Position numbers and translations under genes: made by a program
Shown: positions 24,741 to 33,399 of the stretch, one piece after another
Layout of the letters: the number at the start of each line of letters is the position of its first letter
Position numbering within the stretch: the first letter of the stretch is position 1
Origin: an uncultured Prevotellaceae bacterium
Lineage (GTDB): Bacteria; Bacteroidota; Bacteroidia; Bacteroidales; Bacteroidaceae
Reading direction: 5' to 3'
Length of the DNA stretch: 64,000 nt
Assembly (NCBI GenBank): GCA_902763615.1
Contig: CACWSX010000006.1
Coordinates: 1-64,000 of the forward strand
Notes under the pieces: model-generated
Told to the model about the DNA's origin: nothing
The model's input: only the letters and a program-made list of their open reading frames with translations
Database searches by the model: none

Positions 24741-25346
24741 TTATGCCTGCTCAGTCTCAGCAGCGGCAGCGGCAGAGCGAGAAGCACGTGTAGCCTTCAC
24801 AGAGCAGACGACAACCTCAGGAGAGGTAGCGATTTCGAGACCTTCGAAACTCAGAGCACCAACCTTGATAGCCTTACCCAGCTGCAGATTGGTAACATCG
24901 ATATTGAGCACCTCAGGAATCTGCTTATAGGGAGCAGTGACATTAATCTTACGGATGGAGAGGTTGAGCTTACCACCGTCGCGAACACCCTGTGCCAGAC
25001 CATTGAGCTTAACCGGAACACCAATGGTGATAGGCTTCTGCTCGTTCACCTCATAGAAGTCAGCGTGCAACAGTGCATCTGTTGTGGGGTGGAACTGCAA
25101 CTCCTTGATGACGGCCTTATGAGCCACACCATCGATGTCGAGATTAACGACATACACCTCAGGGGTATACACAGCCTTACGGAGCTCAGCGAATGAAGCG
25201 GTGAAGGCAAATGCCTCGGGCAGACCATTCTCACCCTTCTTCTCACCATACAGGTTGCAGGGAACCATACCCTCCTTGCGGAGTTCCTTTGAAGCTTTCT
25301 TTCCAGTGGCGGCGCGCTTCTGGCCTTTTACACTAATTTCTTTCAT
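24741..25346 (-). CDS. rplY: 50S ribosomal protein L25 (CTC form)
   Basis: 201 residues, the long general-stress (CTC/TL5) form. The N-terminal 5S-rRNA-binding L25 domain (residues ~1-92; KGQKRAATGKKASKELRKEG at the start) is followed by the TL5 beta domain (about 93-175) and an Ala/Glu-rich tail. It is the first gene of the L25-pth-S4-antiporter-yhhQ-queF run. The promoter upstream lies beside an ATGAAAAA tandem repeat. Confidence 0.94.
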   Translation of the reverse strand: MKEISVKGQKRAATGKKASKELRKEGMVPCNLYGEKKGENGLPEAFAFTASFAELRKAVYTPEVYVVNLDIDGVAHKAVIKELQFHPTTDALLHADFYEVNEQKPITIGVPVKLNGLAQGVRDGGKLNLSIRKINVTAPYKQIPEVLNIDVTNLQLGKAIKVGALSFEGLEIATSPEVVVCSVKATRASRSAAAAAETEQA

Positions 25347-25434
25347 AATTGTGTTACTCTAAAATTAAGTTGTTAATACGACTGCTTAATTCACCATCAC
25401 ACGAAAAATCGTTGTGCTTTCGGAAAAAGCGGTG

Positions 25435-25442
25435 CAAAGGTA
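25435..25442 (-). promoter_or_regulatory. -7 box of the rplY operon
   Basis: Minus strand TACCTTTG, ~90 bp before the rplY ATG. The expected -33 position (about 25463-25466) falls inside the ATGAAAAA repeat and has no TTTG, so expression could depend on repeat length. Confidence 0.5.
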
Positions 25443-25457
25443 CATAATATTTCTGAA

Positions 25458-25493
25458 ATGAAAAAATGAAAAAATGAAAAAATGAAAAAAAAA
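25458..25493 (+). repeat. (ATGAAAAA)n tandem repeat between divergent operons
   Basis: About four copies of an 8-bp ATGAAAAA unit followed by a poly-A run, located between the rplY and nusB promoters. Such tracts are prone to slippage during replication. Confidence 0.8.
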
Positions 25494-25512
25494 AGCATTT
25501 TTCTTCAATTTT

Positions 25513-25544
25513 CTTGCATAGTTAAGGAAAAATGTATAACTTTG
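25513..25544 (+). promoter_or_regulatory. Promoter of nusB operon
   Basis: CTTG (25513-25516), 20 bp, TAACTTTG (25537-25544), 46 bp before the ATG. Confidence 0.7.
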
Positions 25545-25590
25545 CAATCGTAAAACAACAAATTCGATAATAATTTAAACATCAAGTGAG

Positions 25591-26607
25591 ATGATTAACA
25601 GAGAAATTATTCGTTCAAAAATTGTTCAGTTAACCTATGCGTACTATCAAAACGGTAGCAAGAACATCGATACAGCCGAGAAAGAGTTATTCTTCAGCCT
25701 GTCAAAAGCTTATGACCTTTACAACAACTTGCTGGCCTTGATAGTGGCCATCACAAAGGAATCGAGGCGCCGTCTGGAAGTACTGCAGACTCGTGCAACA
25801 CGCGAAGGCACCCCTGCTCCTTCGCAGAAATTCACCTTAAACCGTTTTGCTCTCCAATTGGAAGGCAATAAGATGCTTAACGATTTCATTGGAACCCAAA
25901 AGCAGACATGGGCCGACCATCCCGAATTCATCGCCACACTCCTTGAGCACATCGAGAGCAGTGAGATTTATCAGGAATACATGAATAGCAGTGAAGACAG
26001 CTACGATGCAGATCGCGAACTGTGGCGTAAACTCTACCGCACGTTCATTCAGAAGAACGACGATCTGGACGGTCTGTTAGAGGAGATGAGCCTCTACTGG
26101 AACGACGACAAGGAGATCATTGATACCTTCGTATTGAAGACCTTCAACCGTTTCAGCGAACAGAACGGCCCCAAGCAGGAACTGCTGCAGGAGTGGGACA
26201 GTGACGAAGAGCAGGACTTTGCCCGCAAGCTCTTCCGTGCAGCCATTCTCAATGCCGACGAATACCAACATTTCATGAGTGAGGCTTCGCGCAATTGGGA
26301 TTTCTCGCGACTGGCTTATATGGACATTGTCATCATGCAGATTGCCATCGCGGAATTCATGACATTCCCCAATATCCCTATCAGCGTAACTATCAACGAA
26401 TATGTTAACTTGGCCAAACTCTACTCCACAAGAAAGAGTGGAGGCTATATCAACGGCATGCTCGATGGTATCGCACGTCATCTCATTGACACAGGCCGTC
26501 TGGCAAAATTTATGGACCCCAAGCCTGAGAAAAAGTATGACGATGCGCCCAATAAGAAAATGCCCCGCAAACGCATCGAGAAGACGCCAGAAGACGAAGA
26601 AAAATGA
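25591..26607 (+). CDS. nusB: Transcription antitermination factor NusB
   Basis: 338 residues. The C-terminal ~150 residues carry the NusB helical RNA-binding fold (about 205-305: ARKLFRAAILNADEYQHFM, PISVTINEYVNLAKLYSTRKSGGYINGMLDGIA). The long N-terminal extension is normal for Bacteroidetes and much longer than the ~140-residue E. coli protein. It binds boxA RNA with S10 during rRNA transcription. The last ~30 residues are a basic, disordered tail. It heads the nusB-yajC-ybbR-coaE run. Confidence 0.92.
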   Translation: MINREIIRSKIVQLTYAYYQNGSKNIDTAEKELFFSLSKAYDLYNNLLALIVAITKESRRRLEVLQTRATREGTPAPSQKFTLNRFALQLEGNKMLNDFIGTQKQTWADHPEFIATLLEHIESSEIYQEYMNSSEDSYDADRELWRKLYRTFIQKNDDLDGLLEEMSLYWNDDKEIIDTFVLKTFNRFSEQNGPKQELLQEWDSDEEQDFARKLFRAAILNADEYQHFMSEASRNWDFSRLAYMDIVIMQIAIAEFMTFPNIPISVTINEYVNLAKLYSTRKSGGYINGMLDGIARHLIDTGRLAKFMDPKPEKKYDDAPNKKMPRKRIEKTPEDEEK

Positions 26608-26633
26608 ACTAAACACATTTAATTAAAGTATAT

Positions 26634-26954
26634 ATGACAAACATTGTATTAGCTGCGCAGGCAGCAGGACAAGGCAGTGGCATGAGCATGATTATCATGA
26701 TGATTGCAATCTTTGCCATCATGTGGTTTTTCATGATCAAACCGCAGCAGAAGAAGCAGAAGGAGATTCAGAAATTCCAAAACGAACTGACGGAAGGAAC
26801 GGAAGTCGTCACAGGCGGCGGCATCCACGGCGTCGTCAAAAGCATCGACCTGGCCAAGAACACTGTCGACGTGAAGATAGCCCGCGACGTTGTCGTCACT
26901 GTCGAAAAGACCTCTGTCTTCAAGGACATGTCGAATATCCCCTTGCAGAAATAA
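26634..26954 (+). CDS. yajC: Sec translocase accessory subunit YajC
   Basis: 106 residues: a short periplasmic start, one membrane helix (MSMIIMMIAIFAIMWFFMI), then the hallmark KPQQKKQKEIQKFQNEL and a cytoplasmic beta domain (GGGIHGVVKSIDLAKNTVDVKIA). It associates with SecDF-YidC in protein export. It lies 26 bp after nusB and 12 bp before the YbbR gene. Confidence 0.94.
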   Translation: MTNIVLAAQAAGQGSGMSMIIMMIAIFAIMWFFMIKPQQKKQKEIQKFQNELTEGTEVVTGGGIHGVVKSIDLAKNTVDVKIARDVVVTVEKTSVFKDMSNIPLQK

Positions 26955-26966
26955 GCACCAACCAAT

Positions 26967-27953
26967 ATGGAGAGGCGCAATTTGTGGCAATTCATCAGAG
27001 ATTTCCTGTTTAGCAAGGCTAACAGGGAGTTTCTGATTTTCTTATTCTTTCTCGTTCTGTCAGGATTCTTTTGGCTTTTCCTGGCTCTCAACGAGTCCTA
27101 CGAGAAGGAGTTTGCCATTCCTGTGACCATCACGGATGTGCCCAAAAACATTATGCTTACTTCCGACGAGACCGACACCGTCAGGATTACCATCCACGAC
27201 AAAGGCACCACCTTGCTCACCTATATGTATGGCAAGGCGCTGCCACATGTGCGTGTCAACTACAAGAACTACGCCCGTAACGATGGCACAGGAACCATCC
27301 CGATGGGCGAATTGCAGAGGTTTATCCGCCAGCAGTTGGTCAGCAGCTCAAGAATCACGAACTTCAAGCCCGACAAACTGGTCTTCTATTATAACTTTGG
27401 CGACAAAAAGCGCGTTCCTGTAAGATGGAGTGGACGTGTCATCCCTGAGCAGCTATTCTTCATTTCAAGGGTAGAGTATCAGCCTGACAGTGTAACTGTC
27501 TACGCACCAAAGGAGAAGTTAGATAGTATCAATATGATCTATACGGAGCAGTTGAACTACGTGAACTTCCGCGATACGCTGCAAATATATTGTCGTCTGA
27601 TGAAACAGACGGGTGTAAAGACGGTGCCAGAGGAAATCAGCATCCGCTTCTTCACCGATGTACTGACAGAAGAGAGCATCGACGGTGTACCAATTCAGGG
27701 AATCAATATGCCACCAGGAAAGATTCTCCGTACTTTCCCTGCTAAGGTCAAGGTGCGCTTCGTCACGGGTGCTAATGTATTCCGCAACTTGCATCCAGAA
27801 GACTTTACCGTGGTGGCCGACTACAACGAATTGGTCAATAACCCGTCGGAGAAGTGCCGCATTTTCCTAAAGGACTCACCTTCGGGCATCTCGCGTGCCA
27901 GGCTTGAAGTCACTCACGTTGACTATTTGATAGAGGAAGAGGGAGGCCGCTAA
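26967..27953 (+). CDS. YbbR-like domain membrane protein
   Basis: 328 residues. A basic N-terminus is followed by one membrane helix (LIFLFFLVLSGFFWLFLAL, about 18-36) and a long extracytoplasmic region. That region contains repeated YbbR-like beta modules (AIPVTITDVPKNIML..., RVPVRWSGRVIPEQ..., VTVYAPKEKLDSI). YbbR/CdaR proteins of Gram-positives regulate the cyclic-di-AMP synthase; in Bacteroidetes the role is not established, and no diadenylate cyclase gene is in this window. The stop overlaps the coaE start (TAATG). Confidence 0.85.
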   Translation: MERRNLWQFIRDFLFSKANREFLIFLFFLVLSGFFWLFLALNESYEKEFAIPVTITDVPKNIMLTSDETDTVRITIHDKGTTLLTYMYGKALPHVRVNYKNYARNDGTGTIPMGELQRFIRQQLVSSSRITNFKPDKLVFYYNFGDKKRVPVRWSGRVIPEQLFFISRVEYQPDSVTVYAPKEKLDSINMIYTEQLNYVNFRDTLQIYCRLMKQTGVKTVPEEISIRFFTDVLTEESIDGVPIQGINMPPGKILRTFPAKVKVRFVTGANVFRNLHPEDFTVVADYNELVNNPSEKCRIFLKDSPSGISRARLEVTHVDYLIEEEGGR

Positions 27954-28930
27954 TGAAAATCGGTATTACGGGAGGTATTGGCAGTGGCAAGAGCTACGTC
28001 TGTCAACAACTGAAAGCGCGCGGCTACGAGGTCTACGATTGTGACAATGCCGCCAAGCGTCTGATGCGCACCTCACCTGAGATCCGACAGCAACTCACAG
28101 CCCTTATTGGTCCAGACGCTTATGTCGGTGATCAATTGAACAAGGCCGTTGTTGCCAAATTCCTATTGATCTCCGAGGACAATGCACATGCTGTCGACAC
28201 CATCGTCCATCCGGCTGTATTCCGAGACTTTGAAGCGAGCGGTATAAAGTGGATGGAAAGTGCCATCCTCTATGAATCAGGCGCCTACCGTCTCGTCGAC
28301 AAAACCATCGTGGTCACTGCGCCAGAGGAAATACGCATCCAACGTGTCATGCAGCGCGACGGCATCAGCCGTGAGAAAGTGCTCGAATGGATGGCTCGTC
28401 AATTACCGCAGGAGGAAATACGCCGCAAGGCCGATTTTGAGATTGTCAACGACGGAGAAGCAAATATTGAACAACAATTAAACATAATATTAAGAAACAT
28501 GAAAGAAACCATTTTAGCAATCGCCGGCAAGCCCGGCCTTTACAAACTCGTATCACGAGGCAAGAACAACCTGATTGTCGAAGCTCTTGACGCTACGCAT
28601 CGTCGTCAGCCTGCTTTCGCTACTGACAGAATTACATCACTCGGTGACATCGCGATGTTCACTGAGACAGACGATGTGCCCCTGATGACCGTACTCGACA
28701 ACATGAAAAAACTCGAGGATGGCAAGAAAGCCAGTATCAACGAGAAAAAAGCTTCGGGTCAGGAACTGCAGGATTATTTCACCAAGGTACTTCCTGAATG
28801 GGATCGCGACCGTGTGCAGAACAGCCACATCAAGAAACTCATCACCTGGTATAACATTCTCATTGAGAGCGGCATTACCGATTTCAAGACAGAGGAACCA
28901 GAGGAAACAAAAGAAGAGGCTTCGGAATAA
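27953..28930 (+). CDS. coaE: Dephospho-CoA kinase fused to DUF5606
   Basis: 325 residues. Residues ~1-182 are CoaE, the last step of coenzyme A synthesis (ATP-dependent 3'-phosphorylation), with P-loop GITGGIGSGKSYV and DCDNAAKRL. At residue 183 (Met, codon 28499-28501) a complete DUF5606 protein begins (MKETILAIAGKPGLYKLVSR), a Bacteroidetes family normally encoded by a separate gene next to coaE. The junction DNA is AT-rich like an intergenic leader and has stops in another frame, so the fusion probably arose by loss of the coaE stop. DUF5606 could still be translated independently from 28499. A terminator follows. Confidence 0.88.
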   Translation: MKIGITGGIGSGKSYVCQQLKARGYEVYDCDNAAKRLMRTSPEIRQQLTALIGPDAYVGDQLNKAVVAKFLLISEDNAHAVDTIVHPAVFRDFEASGIKWMESAILYESGAYRLVDKTIVVTAPEEIRIQRVMQRDGISREKVLEWMARQLPQEEIRRKADFEIVNDGEANIEQQLNIILRNMKETILAIAGKPGLYKLVSRGKNNLIVEALDATHRRQPAFATDRITSLGDIAMFTETDDVPLMTVLDNMKKLEDGKKASINEKKASGQELQDYFTKVLPEWDRDRVQNSHIKKLITWYNILIESGITDFKTEEPEETKEEASE

Positions 28931-28950
28931 CCGAAGCCTCTTTTCTTTTT
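28916..28950 (+). terminator. Rho-independent terminator after coaE-DUF5606
   Basis: GAGGCTTCGG / CCGAAGCCTC stem (10 bp) with loop AATAA, followed by TTTTCTTTTT. The stem includes the last codons of the gene. Confidence 0.92.
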
Positions 28951-28961
28951 ACGGGATTGGC

Positions 28962-31900
28962 TTAGAATCTGCCGGGACCTCCGAAGCCACCGCCCATTCC
29001 ACCGCCCATCGGCATTCCGCCTCCGAAGCCGCCTCCACGATTGCCACCACGGTTACCACCACGGCCACCGCCCATTGGCATACCACCCATCATGCCACCC
29101 ATCATACCCATACGGGATGCACGTGTGCCGAAGAAGTTCAGACGATAGCTGGCGCGGAACATGATGTAGCTGGTCACAGCATTGTACTCGTTATCGGTAC
29201 GGGCCATCTGGCTAATGGTCGTCGAGAAGTTCGACTGCTGACCTAAAATATCATAGAACTGCAGTGAGAGCGTCAATGGCTTACCACGCAGCAGGCTGTG
29301 AGAAATCTGACCGTTCCAGAGAAGTTCGTTGGTATTCATCGACTGGTCATCATAGCCACGGCGGCTGTTCATACTGATATCAGTCGTAATCTGTGTACCC
29401 CAAGGCAGATAGATGGTCGAGTTCATACCGTAGGAGTAGGTCCAGGTATCGAGATTCGACTGCGGCTGCAGCTTATTACGCGTAGAGTTGTAGTTCACCG
29501 ATCCATTAAGCTCCACTTCCAACCAGTCGTTGCGGTAGCTGGCTCCCAGACGACCGCCAATCATATTCTGGTTGGTTGAATTCCTCAGGGTCTCCCGAGT
29601 CTTCATGTCACCAACATAACCCACACGGTGGTTGAAGTTCTCGTTCAAAGAGACATTGTAGCTGAAGTAGCCCAATGAGTCGATAGCAGAGTTCCACATG
29701 ATGTTACCACCGGCATTCCAGTTACCATTGATATTCTCAGGCCTTGACTCCTGACCACCAATAGAAGTATAGGTCACCTTATTGACGATGCTGTTCATGG
29801 TGGTCGAGAAGTTCAGGTTGGCATTGATCATGCGCTGATAGTTCATAATGTAGTTGTTGAAACGCAGGTTGAAGCTCTGTGTAAACGAAGGTTTCAGATC
29901 GGGGTTACCCGTTGTCTTGCTCAGAGGGTTAGTATCATCGTTGATCACGAGCAGCTGGTCAATCGAGGGCTGGCTGGTGCTACCACGATACTGGAACTGA
30001 AGGCTACCCGACTGTGTGGGACGCCAGCGGAAATTGGCTGTCGGGCTCCAGTTGGTCACCGTACGTTTTACGACGGTGTCTACACCCAGATAACGCTGTG
30101 TATAGTCTGATGTCTGCGGAATAACCTGCACACCTACGTTAAAATCATAGGTATCACGGATGAAGCGCAGCATAATCTCACCCGTATGGATATAGTTTGA
30201 GTAGGCAGAATAGCGACTCTGATCCTTGCTGTAATAGGCATCATCTTTCGTTGGTGAATAGCCATTCTGAACCAGATCGAAGTAATCGCTCCACTGACGA
30301 TATACCGGTGTTACGCTACTGAAGTCAAAACTCTTGGTAGGATCCGACAGGAGGGGATTTGAATAGTCAAACGTCTGACGGTCACTCTCGTTATAGCGAT
30401 ACTGGAAGGTATAGCTGAACTGCAGGAACGTAGCATAGGCGATCGGCTCGCTGTAGGTAGCGCGGACACTGTAGTCCCACGACTTTGTCGGCGACAAGTT
30501 GTAACGGTTGGCCTGATATTCAGAAAGCCCTGATACACCATTATAGGTCGTGGTCTGACCTTGGAAAAGCCTCGTCTGGTTATTCGACAACTGCTTATTC
30601 TCATTGTTGCTATAGTTTCCTGTCAGTTGTACGGTGATGTTACGTCCTCTACCATTCAGCAGACGGTTAATCTGCAATGTACCGCCAAGACGTTTGTTTT
30701 CGCCATAACCCAGCGACTTGTTGTTTCCACCGTTCTTGAGGAATTCACTCAGGTCGCCACCATTCTTCACGACCTCTGTTAAGACAGCTGCATCCAACTG
30801 ATAATCAATATAACTGTAGGGATTGTCATTGAATGTAGCAGAGAGGTTGCGACTCTGGCTGTCATTATTACCGAAGCTCCAGTTCGGACGGAAGGCAATG
30901 TTCCACAATGTGTCAGGCGTCCACTCCACACGTCCCTGAACGCTCCAATTGGTGTTACGTGAGTAACTCTGGTTGATAGAGCTCTGGAACTGTTTCATGG
31001 TGGGGTCAGCCGTAAAGTTCTCCTGGAACCGACGCGACCAGTTATCACCGTCACGATGGTTCACATTCACGCTGGCCTGGGCAACAACCAGTTTGGGCTT
31101 CTCATAGTTGATGTTGATCATACCGGTCTTGGCAGCATTCAAGCCACCGCCACCCATACCCATACCACCGCCGAAGCGTCGGCCACCGCCGCCACCCATG
31201 CCCTGGTCGTTGGTATTGTTGGCATTGAGCATACCCATCACGCGATAGTCGTCACGCATATACATACCAAACAAACGGCCAGAATAGCGACTCTTAGTAC
31301 CAATGCCCAAGTCGGCATTGAGCATTGTACCACGGTTCATACCAGCACGGATACCGAAATCAAGCACCGTCTGTTCATTACCATCGTCAATACCGGTGAT
31401 TCGGGCCAGGTCGCTCTTCTCGTCATATGCGCGAACCTTTTCAATAATAGAGGTAGGCAGGTTCTTAAGCGCTGTCTGGGCGTCGCCAAAATCCTTACCG
31501 TCCACCTTGATCTTCGACACCTGCTTACCGTTGATGGTGATGTTACCATTCTCATCGATATCGGCACCAGGCATACGCTTTACCAGTTCCTCCACCACAG
31601 AGCCCTCTGGCACACGATAGGCGTCGGCATTAAAGATCAGAGTGTCGCCCTTCGACTGCACCTTAGCCAGATGGGCTGTCACCGTAGCACCCTGCAGCAT
31701 GATGGCGTCAGGAGCCAGACTGATGGTGCCTGCCGACACATTTTTACCTTCGGCTACGGTAATCTTCTTCGTGTAGGTCTTAAAGCCTACATAGGTAATA
31801 CGCAGTGTAAAGGTACCGTCACTCGGTGCCTTCACACTGAAATTACCATCAGCATTAGTTACGGCATTGGATACCACTTTTTCACCGCTCAACAGAGAGG

Positions 31901-32021
31901 CTGTAGCTTGAATCACAGCATCCTTAGTGTCTTGTTCCACTACTTTACCGGTTACGGTTCGTTGAGCAAATCCAGCGATTGTCATCACACTGACAATCAT
32001 CAAAATAAGTAATCTTCTCAT
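28962..32021 (-). CDS. Outer-membrane beta-barrel protein (TonB-dependent-receptor-like)
   Basis: 1019 residues with a signal peptide (about 1-19). Domain order: a carboxypeptidase-regulatory-like beta-sandwich (about 20-110; TVTGKVVEQDTKDAVIQATASL), a plug-like region (about 115-230) and a large beta-barrel of the type often annotated 'outer membrane beta-barrel family'. A Gly/Met-rich loop lies at about 275-300 (GMGGGGGRRFGGG). The C-terminus ends in a long GGM/GGGF/NRGG tail that has replaced or extended the usual final aromatic strand. No SusD partner follows, so it is not a classic SusCD pair; the substrate is unknown. A similar Gly-rich composition occurs in the DUF4890 protein at 52619-53140. 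Confidence 0.85.
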   Translation of the reverse strand: MRRLLILMIVSVMTIAGFAQRTVTGKVVEQDTKDAVIQATASLLSGEKVVSNAVTNADGNFSVKAPSDGTFTLRITYVGFKTYTKKITVAEGKNVSAGTISLAPDAIMLQGATVTAHLAKVQSKGDTLIFNADAYRVPEGSVVEELVKRMPGADIDENGNITINGKQVSKIKVDGKDFGDAQTALKNLPTSIIEKVRAYDEKSDLARITGIDDGNEQTVLDFGIRAGMNRGTMLNADLGIGTKSRYSGRLFGMYMRDDYRVMGMLNANNTNDQGMGGGGGRRFGGGMGMGGGGLNAAKTGMININYEKPKLVVAQASVNVNHRDGDNWSRRFQENFTADPTMKQFQSSINQSYSRNTNWSVQGRVEWTPDTLWNIAFRPNWSFGNNDSQSRNLSATFNDNPYSYIDYQLDAAVLTEVVKNGGDLSEFLKNGGNNKSLGYGENKRLGGTLQINRLLNGRGRNITVQLTGNYSNNENKQLSNNQTRLFQGQTTTYNGVSGLSEYQANRYNLSPTKSWDYSVRATYSEPIAYATFLQFSYTFQYRYNESDRQTFDYSNPLLSDPTKSFDFSSVTPVYRQWSDYFDLVQNGYSPTKDDAYYSKDQSRYSAYSNYIHTGEIMLRFIRDTYDFNVGVQVIPQTSDYTQRYLGVDTVVKRTVTNWSPTANFRWRPTQSGSLQFQYRGSTSQPSIDQLLVINDDTNPLSKTTGNPDLKPSFTQSFNLRFNNYIMNYQRMINANLNFSTTMNSIVNKVTYTSIGGQESRPENINGNWNAGGNIMWNSAIDSLGYFSYNVSLNENFNHRVGYVGDMKTRETLRNSTNQNMIGGRLGASYRNDWLEVELNGSVNYNSTRNKLQPQSNLDTWTYSYGMNSTIYLPWGTQITTDISMNSRRGYDDQSMNTNELLWNGQISHSLLRGKPLTLSLQFYDILGQQSNFSTTISQMARTDNEYNAVTSYIMFRASYRLNFFGTRASRMGMMGGMMGGMPMGGGRGGNRGGNRGGGFGGGMPMGGGMGGGFGGPGRF

Positions 32022-32146
32022 GATAGTTGTATAAAATTCTGCTCCTTTGACGCATCAAAATTTGGAAAGTTTAATCAATCCTAAGAAAAAAAATGTAAAT
32101 TCTACAATTATTTTTGTCATTTTAAACGAATTTCCAAAAATTTGAC

Positions 32147-32154
32147 TAACTTTG
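32147..32154 (+). promoter_or_regulatory. -7 box that decides the aroB start
   Basis: TAACTTTG lies inside the longest aroB reading frame (from 32142), so translation must begin downstream, at 32166 or 32184. Confidence 0.5.
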
Positions 32155-32183
32155 CACACGCAAAAATGACCATTAAAAGGATA

Positions 32184-33239
32184 ATGACGCCCCAAAAGGT
32201 AGAAATAGCGGAGAATTTAGAGACATCACTCGCCAAGGCTATCGAGGCTTGCGAGCACGACAAGGTTTTCATTCTCACCGACGAAACCACCCGAGAGTTC
32301 TGCTGGCCCGTTGTCAGCGGTTTCCCATGCCTTCATGGTGCTGAGGTTATCAGCATCGGGGCTACCGATACCCACAAGACACTCGAATCACTGGTCCATG
32401 TCTGGGAAGAACTCGGACGTATGGGCGGTACTCGCCATACCTTATTAATAAATATAGGAGGTGGCATGGTGACTGATCTGGGCGGCTTTGCGGCATCCAC
32501 TTTCAAGCGCGGCATCAATTACATCAATATCCCCACCACCTTGCTTGCGATGGTCGACGCCAGCGTCGGCGGCAAGACAGGCATTAACTTCCGAGGTCTG
32601 AAGAATGAGATCGGGGTGTTCAACAATGCTGCTACGGTTATTCTCAGTACACAGTTTCTGCGTACCCTCGACCGCGAGAACATCCTTTCCGGCTATGCCG
32701 AAATGCTCAAGCACGGGCTCATCTCCAATGAAGCGATGTGGGCAGAACTGCTGAATTTCAATCTCGATACCGAGCAACTCGACCTGACCACCCTCCAGCG
32801 CATGCTGGCCGATAGTGTGGCCGTCAAACAACGCATCGTCACCGAGGATCCTTTGGAGCACGGTATACGCAAGGCACTCAACCTCGGCCACACTGCAGGT
32901 CATGCCTTCGAATCGTTTGCACTAAGCCACGGTCCCATCCTTCACGGCTATGCCGTTGCCTATGGCCTCGTCTGCGAACTCTACCTGAGTTGTGTTAAGA
33001 CCGGTTTCCCCACCGACAAAATGCGACAGACCATCAGTTTCATCCGAGAACACTATGGTCGCATGTCCATCACTTGCGATGACTACCCCACCCTATTCGA
33101 GTTCATGACACATGACAAGAAGAACACAGCGGGCAGCATCAACTTCACCCTGCTCGGGGGCATCGGCGACATCCGCATCAACCAGACGGCCACAAAGGAT
33201 GAAATCTACGAAGCCATCGATTTCTATCGTGAGGGCTGA
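32184..33239 (+). CDS. aroB: 3-dehydroquinate synthase
   Basis: About 351 residues. The start at 32184 (MTPQKVEIAENL) is chosen because a TAACTTTG promoter box covers 32147-32154; 32166 is the alternative. The enzyme converts DAHP to 3-dehydroquinate in the shikimate pathway. NAD-binding and metal-site motifs are clear: INIGGGMVTDLGGFAAS (about 86-102), PTTLLAMVDASVGGKTGINF (about 116-135) and LNLGHTAGHAFE (Zn ligands, about 234-245). Chorismate from this pathway feeds the nearby men genes. A terminator follows. Confidence 0.95.
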   Translation: MTPQKVEIAENLETSLAKAIEACEHDKVFILTDETTREFCWPVVSGFPCLHGAEVISIGATDTHKTLESLVHVWEELGRMGGTRHTLLINIGGGMVTDLGGFAASTFKRGINYINIPTTLLAMVDASVGGKTGINFRGLKNEIGVFNNAATVILSTQFLRTLDRENILSGYAEMLKHGLISNEAMWAELLNFNLDTEQLDLTTLQRMLADSVAVKQRIVTEDPLEHGIRKALNLGHTAGHAFESFALSHGPILHGYAVAYGLVCELYLSCVKTGFPTDKMRQTISFIREHYGRMSITCDDYPTLFEFMTHDKKNTAGSINFTLLGGIGDIRINQTATKDEIYEAIDFYREG

Positions 33240-33328
33240 GAAAGATATCACGGTTGTCGCATCCGAAATGCGGCTCTTGAGAAAGACCAATCAACTTAGT
33301 GAACCTGATCATATTACTAACTAATCGC

Positions 33329-33367
33329 AGATGCAGCCACTTGTGAAAGCAGCTGCATCTCTTTTTT
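33329..33367 (+). terminator. Terminator after aroB
   Basis: AGATGCAGC (33329-33337) pairs with GCTGCATCT (33352-33360), followed by CTTTTTTG. Confidence 0.8.
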
Positions 33368-33399
33368 GTGTTTCTCCTACATACTCTACGTATGGCGAA

